The notes under the pieces were generated by a model. It worked only from the letters and a program-made list of their open reading frames with translations, did no database searches and was not told the DNA's origin. Below, in pieces: positions 6,030 through 9,151 of a stretch of 9,151 bases of DNA. Made by a program: the position numbers and the translations under genes. This DNA comes from Clostridia bacterium. GTDB lineage: Bacteria; Bacillota; Clostridia; Oscillospirales; CAG-272. The first letter of the stretch is position 1. Each line of letters opens with the position of its first letter. The stretch covers positions 1 through 9,151 of the forward strand of contig JAGAFQ010000050.1 in assembly GCA_017612495.1 (NCBI GenBank), given 5' to 3'.

Positions 6030-6055
6030 ATCCCGACTGCCGTCGGGATTTTTTT
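6030..6055 (+). terminator. Intrinsic terminator of mrp
   Basis: ATCCCGAC (6030-6037), loop TGCC, GTCGGGAT (6042-6049) gives a perfect 8-bp stem followed by T at 6049-6055. It begins 9 nt after the mrp stop codon. Confidence 0.92.
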
Positions 6056-6067
6056 GTTGCATAACGT

Positions 6068-6096
6068 TTGATTTTGTGGTATCATAACTAAATACT
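6068..6096 (+). promoter_or_regulatory. Candidate weak promoter for the MFS gene
   Basis: TTGATT (6068-6073), 17-nt spacer, AATACT (6091-6096). Four of six bases match in each hexamer. Supported mainly by its place between the mrp terminator and the next ribosome site (GAGGTGAT, 6105-6112). Confidence 0.4.
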
Positions 6097-6115
6097 ACCG
6101 AAGCGAGGTGATTTG

Positions 6116-7387
6116 ATGAAATCGTTATCTTTACTTTTTTCCAAACTGAAAAAAGTAAATGTCATAAATCAATACCGCGGTTTGAGACGGGAACTTTACG
6201 TTCTTTTCGCCTGCCGTCTTATAGACAATGCAGGCTCGCTTGTCGGTCCCATGCTCACCCTTATTTTATCTAAAAAGATAGGAATGAGCGCCGGTGAGAT
6301 CGCCGCATATTTCCTTGTCTATTCATTTATCGCCCTGCCGTTTCAGCTGCTCGGCGGCAAGCTCACCGACAAGGTGAACAAAAAACTTTTGATAAACATC
6401 GGCGACTTTGCCTCATCGATAATCTATATCGTTTGCGGCTTTATCGGAATAAACAAGGTCACCATTGCCGTATATCTTGCAGGCGGACTTTTGCAGACCA
6501 TCGAGGGCCCCGCTTATGAATCGCTCATAGCCGATTTCACGACCGCCGCCGACAGAGATAAGGCGTATTCGCTGAGCTATCTCGGCATGAATCTGGGACT
6601 TGTTTTGGCACCCACGATAGGCGGACTGATGCTTGATAACTATATCGAGCTTATGTTCATTTTGAGCGGTACTTTCGAGCTTGTTTCTATTATTCTTTTC
6701 GATATCTTCGTGCGCGATATCTCGGCCATTCACGATGAGGGCAACATCTATGAAAAGGATGCGGGAAAAGCAAATATTTTCACCGTTTTATGGGACAACA
6801 AGGTCATTATTTTTCTGCTTTTCATTATGTCTTTCTCGTGGCTCTTTTACAATATGTACGGCTATCTTTTGCCGCTCACGTTATCGGAGATACACCCCGA
6901 AAACGGCTCGGTGCTTTTCGGCACCGTTTCGTCGCTTAACTGCGTGACCGTCTTGGTCTTCACGGCGATAGTGACGTCGCTCCTTTCAAAAAAGACCACG
7001 ATCTTCAAAATGGTCTTGGGCAACGTTTTTGAATTTTCGGGACTTGCCGTCATCTTTTTATTGCTCGGCCGTCCTGTGTTTTATTACATAGGAATAGTGA
7101 TATTCACCATCGGCGAGATAATCAACACCACCTCGACAAACCCGCACTTGACGCGCCGCATACCGATAAACTGCCGCGGCAGGATCTTGGCTTTATCGTC
7201 GGTTATGGGGTCGGTTATCATTTCGGTCGGTGAATATTATGTCGGCAAGATATGCGACGTTTCGGGCTTTGATGCCGCGTGGTACGTCGTGTTCGGCATC
7301 GGCATCATATCGACTCTCGGCTATATCGTCATGGCGCCCTTTGATAAAAAGCGCTATCCGCTCCTTTACGGTGAACACGCAAACTAA
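6116..7387 (+). CDS. Major facilitator superfamily transporter (MDR/DHA1-like)
   Basis: 423 residues from ATG 6116, with GAGGTGAT just upstream; a TTG one codon earlier is possible but less likely. The sequence is strongly hydrophobic with roughly twelve membrane spans. The MFS motif A reads GGKLTDKVNKK (80-90) in the loop after the second span. A glycine/proline-rich motif-C-like segment, LGLVLAPTIGGLM (160-172), lies in the fifth span. A polar central loop (about 199-227) divides the two halves. A second-half motif with RGRILAL (354-360) echoes motif A. It should sit in the cytoplasmic membrane and move a small molecule with a proton or ion gradient; drug efflux is typical of the subfamily, but the substrate cannot be read. 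It is flanked by terminators on both sides, so it is probably transcribed alone. Confidence 0.9.
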   Translation: MKSLSLLFSKLKKVNVINQYRGLRRELYVLFACRLIDNAGSLVGPMLTLILSKKIGMSAGEIAAYFLVYSFIALPFQLLGGKLTDKVNKKLLINIGDFASSIIYIVCGFIGINKVTIAVYLAGGLLQTIEGPAYESLIADFTTAADRDKAYSLSYLGMNLGLVLAPTIGGLMLDNYIELMFILSGTFELVSIILFDIFVRDISAIHDEGNIYEKDAGKANIFTVLWDNKVIIFLLFIMSFSWLFYNMYGYLLPLTLSEIHPENGSVLFGTVSSLNCVTVLVFTAIVTSLLSKKTTIFKMVLGNVFEFSGLAVIFLLLGRPVFYYIGIVIFTIGEIINTTSTNPHLTRRIPINCRGRILALSSVMGSVIISVGEYYVGKICDVSGFDAAWYVVFGIGIISTLGYIVMAPFDKKRYPLLYGEHAN

Positions 7388-7400
7388 ACTGAAACCGAAC

Positions 7401-7440
7401 AAAAAGGCACGCTTTGGCGTGCCTTTTTGAATTTTTTTTT
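7401..7440 (+). terminator. Strong intrinsic terminator after the MFS gene
   Basis: AAAAAGGCACGC (7401-7412), loop TTTG, GCGTGCCTTTTT (7417-7428) gives a perfect 12-bp stem, its last part being the T run. A second run of nine T follows at 7432-7440. The A-rich left arm means it could also work leftward, although no leftward gene lies nearby. Confidence 0.93.
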
Positions 7441-7466
7441 GCCGCATCGGCATTGGTATTTTTCAA

Positions 7467-7495
7467 TTGACCTTTATCATATTCTGTGCTATAAT
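7467..7495 (+). promoter_or_regulatory. Sigma-A promoter of the MATE gene
   Basis: TTGACC (7467-7472), 17-nt spacer, TATAAT (7490-7495): eleven of twelve... counting strictly, five of six at -35 (last two read CC against CA, one mismatch) and six of six at -10. The expected start is near 7502, giving a leader of about 23 nt, too short for a riboswitch. This is the best promoter in the window. Confidence 0.85.
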
Positions 7496-7512
7496 CAACA
7501 ACACTTTTAAGT

Positions 7513-7519
7513 GAGGTGA
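7513..7519 (+). promoter_or_regulatory. Ribosome binding site that fixes the MATE start at GTG 7525
   Basis: GAGGTGA lies 5 nt before GTG 7525-7527. The in-frame GTG at 7516 is inside this site and is therefore not used. Confidence 0.75.
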
Positions 7520-7524
7520 GATAC

Positions 7525-8880
7525 GTGACCGCGACACAAGAAGCAAAAGCGCCGCTTTTCAGCAAAAATGCGCTCGTCAAGCTGATAGTCCCGTTAGTCA
7601 TCGAGCAGTTTTTGGCTGTCGCCATCGGTATGGCGGATACCATCATGGTCACAACGAACGGCGAATGGGCCGTTTCGTCAATATCTCTTGTCGATTCCAT
7701 CAACATTTTGTTCATCAACCTTTTTGCGGCTATGGCAACGGGCGGTGCCGTCGTCGTGTCGCAATATCTCGGGATGAGAGAGGAAGATGACGCCTGCGCC
7801 GCCGCAAAGCAGCTTTGGCTGATCTCGTTTTTGATATCTTCTCTGATAATGGCTGTTTGCCTTATCTTTCGCTCATTCTTGATAACGCTCATTTTCGGTC
7901 AGATCGAAGAACAGGTTTCGATAGGATGCAATAAATATTTCTTGCTTTCGGCACTTTCTTATCCGTTTTTGGCGATATATAACAGCGGTGCGGCAATTTT
8001 CCGTTCTATGGAAAAGAGCCGTGTTTCAATGTATATTTCGTTCATTATGAACATTGTCAACATTGTGGGAAATGCCGTTCTGATCTTCGTTTTCGATCTC
8101 GACGTCGTCGGCGCCGGAGCATCCTCTCTGGCTTCCCGCGCGCTCGGAGCGATCATCATTTCAATAATGCTCCTCAACAAAAAGCACAAGGTACATATAA
8201 AAGAGCCGTTAAAAATCAGATTTGACGGCGCGCTTATCAAAAAGATCATCAAGATCGCCGTTCCGACGGGACTTGAAAACAGTATGTTCCAATTCGGCAA
8301 GCTCTTTATGGCAAGACTCATTTCAACGTTCAGAACTTATCAGATAGCGGCGAACGCCGTTTCAAACACCGTTGTTTCGTTCTCCTGCGTGCCGGGCAAT
8401 GCCATAGGCCTTGCAACGATAACCGTCGTGGGACACTGCATAGGTGCCGGTGAGAAAGAGCAGGCATATTCATATTCCAATAGGCTTTTGCGCCTGACTT
8501 ACATCATTACCTCAGGTGTCAACATCATCGTCATAGCCGGCGCAAAATATATAACCTCGTTCTTCAATTTGAGCCCCGAGGCGGAAGCGCTTGCAACAAG
8601 TGTCATCATTATTTATGAGATAGTGGCGACGCTCATCTGGCCCCTTGCGTTCACCATGCCTTATTCAATGAGAGCCTCCGGCGACGTAAAGTTTACCATG
8701 GCGGTCTCGATAATATCAATGTGGATATTCAGAGTCGCATTCGGCTATTTGATCTGCCATCTGTTCGATCTCGGCGTTCACGGCGTTTGGATCGCCATGT
8801 ACGTTGACTGGGTTTGCCGACTCATATTCTACGTCAAGCGGTATCTCGGCAAAAAGTGGCTCGATGTGAAAGCCGTTTGA
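7525..8880 (+). CDS. MATE-family multidrug/metabolite efflux transporter
   Basis: 451 residues from the GTG chosen by the ribosome site, the usual MATE length, with about twelve hydrophobic spans in two homologous halves. Family marks: first-span segment IVPLVIEQFLAVAIGMADTI (21-40), with the conserved Pro, Glu and Asp; GGAVVVSQYLG (73-83) after the second span; a VGAGASSLASR segment ending the first half; and, opening the second half, IAVPTGLENSMFQFGKL, the counterpart of the first-span motif. It also has AIGLATITVVGHCIGAGE, the counterpart of GGAVVVSQYLG. It should exchange Na+ or H+ for a cationic drug or metabolite across the cytoplasmic membrane; substrate unknown. It has its own strong promoter. 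The following hydrolase gene starts 51 nt later with no terminator between, so the two probably form an operon. Confidence 0.93.
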   Translation: MTATQEAKAPLFSKNALVKLIVPLVIEQFLAVAIGMADTIMVTTNGEWAVSSISLVDSINILFINLFAAMATGGAVVVSQYLGMREEDDACAAAKQLWLISFLISSLIMAVCLIFRSFLITLIFGQIEEQVSIGCNKYFLLSALSYPFLAIYNSGAAIFRSMEKSRVSMYISFIMNIVNIVGNAVLIFVFDLDVVGAGASSLASRALGAIIISIMLLNKKHKVHIKEPLKIRFDGALIKKIIKIAVPTGLENSMFQFGKLFMARLISTFRTYQIAANAVSNTVVSFSCVPGNAIGLATITVVGHCIGAGEKEQAYSYSNRLLRLTYIITSGVNIIVIAGAKYITSFFNLSPEAEALATSVIIIYEIVATLIWPLAFTMPYSMRASGDVKFTMAVSIISMWIFRVAFGYLICHLFDLGVHGVWIAMYVDWVCRLIFYVKRYLGKKWLDVKAV

Positions 8881-8918
8881 GTATGCCGATCAAAAAATAC
8901 AGAAAAATTTCCGCAAAA

Positions 8919-8926
8919 GGGGGGGA
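8919..8926 (+). promoter_or_regulatory. Unusual poly-G ribosome binding site
   Basis: Seven consecutive G followed by A, preceded by AAAA, end about 5 nt before GTG 8932. It can pair with the CCUCC of 16S rRNA in part and with G-U pairs. The homopolymer is a potential slippage site. Confidence 0.5.
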
Positions 8927-8931
8927 TTTAA

Positions 8932-9151
8932 GTGTCTGCTTTTGAAAAATACCAAAGCCGAATAGAAACGTTTGCAAGTCAAAACCTTGCAGTCAGAAAA
9001 GAATTATTAAAATCCCTCTGTCTTATTCCGTCACCGTCGGGAAAAGAGCGCGCACGCGCCGAGTTTTGCCTTGAATATCTTCATTCAATAGGCGCAAAGG
9101 ATGCGTTTATCGACGAAGACGGCAACGTGATCTTTGAATATAACTGCAAGA
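8932..9151 (+). CDS. M20-like metallo-hydrolase/peptidase, N-terminal fragment (cut by window edge)
   Basis: The frame from GTG 8932 stays open to the right edge: 73 residues starting MSAFEKYQSR. An amphipathic N-terminal helix is followed by LKSLCLIPSPSGKE (26-39) and IDEDGNVIFEY (60-70). These are the familiar opening signatures of M20-type (and similarly M42-type) zinc peptidases/deacylases: the IPSPSG turn after the first helix and the DxxGN strand. The metal ligands and catalytic residues lie beyond the window, so activity, substrate and the exact family cannot be settled. It follows the MATE gene by 51 nt without a visible terminator, suggesting co-transcription. Confidence 0.7.
   Translation, partial: MSAFEKYQSRIETFASQNLAVRKELLKSLCLIPSPSGKERARAEFCLEYLHSIGAKDAFIDEDGNVIFEYNCK

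Noticed and set aside
7388..7524. Riboswitch upstream of the MATE gene, as found for some efflux genes (for example guanidine-type)
   Set aside because: The near-consensus promoter leaves a leader of only about 23 nt, and the structure before it is a plain terminator of the preceding gene.

Overview
The window is a piece of a bacterial chromosome, most likely from an anaerobic, fermentative member of the Clostridia (Oscillospiraceae/Ruminococcaceae-like). I infer this from gene content (an NAD(P)-linked multi-subunit [FeFe]-hydrogenase and a clostridial-type Mrp protein with an N-terminal cysteine motif), from AGGAGG/AGGTGAT-type ribosome binding sites and from TTG/GTG starts. No rRNA, tRNA, IS element or CRISPR array is visible, and genus or species cannot be fixed from sequence reading alone.

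Left half, minus strand (1-4846): a tightly packed five-gene operon transcribed right to left. It encodes a NuoE-like [2Fe-2S] subunit (HndA/HydC type), a small GHKL-type ATPase domain protein, a small HndB-like thioredoxin-fold protein, a NuoF-like FMN/NADH subunit (HndC/HydB type) and a multi-cluster [FeFe]-hydrogenase (HndD/HydA type) whose last residues run off the left edge. The order is that of hndABCD with the ATPase gene inserted between A and B. The expected pathway joins H2 and NAD(P)H through a chain of Fe-S clusters and FMN, possibly with ferredoxin (electron bifurcation/confurcation). Spacings are 18 nt or less, with one 4-nt ATGA overlap and one 11-nt overlap.

Centre (4847-5181): a 335-nt AT-rich divergent intergenic region. 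It holds candidate promoters for both directions, a short palindrome plus repeated CATACG words on the hydrogenase side, a long bipartite inverted repeat between the two promoters, and a terminator-like hairpin in the leader of the rightward gene.

Right half, plus strand: an Mrp/NBP35-family Fe-S carrier ATPase with its own terminator, an MFS transporter with its own strong terminator, then a MATE-family transporter with a near-consensus sigma-A promoter. It is followed 51 nt later by the start of an M20-like metallo-hydrolase that runs off the right edge. The Mrp protein, divergent from an operon needing many Fe-S clusters, may supply clusters to the hydrogenase; this is inference.

The most interesting signals are departures from family rules in the hydrogenase operon. 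The catalytic subunit reads TSCSPGW instead of TSCCPGW, placing a serine where spacing predicts an H-cluster cubane ligand, and IPC instead of MPC in the second motif. The HndB-like subunit contains no cysteine at all and so cannot bind a conventional [2Fe-2S] cluster. The ATPase-domain protein appears to have a shortened ATP lid. Together they suggest a diverged hydrogenase variant with repurposed accessory subunits.
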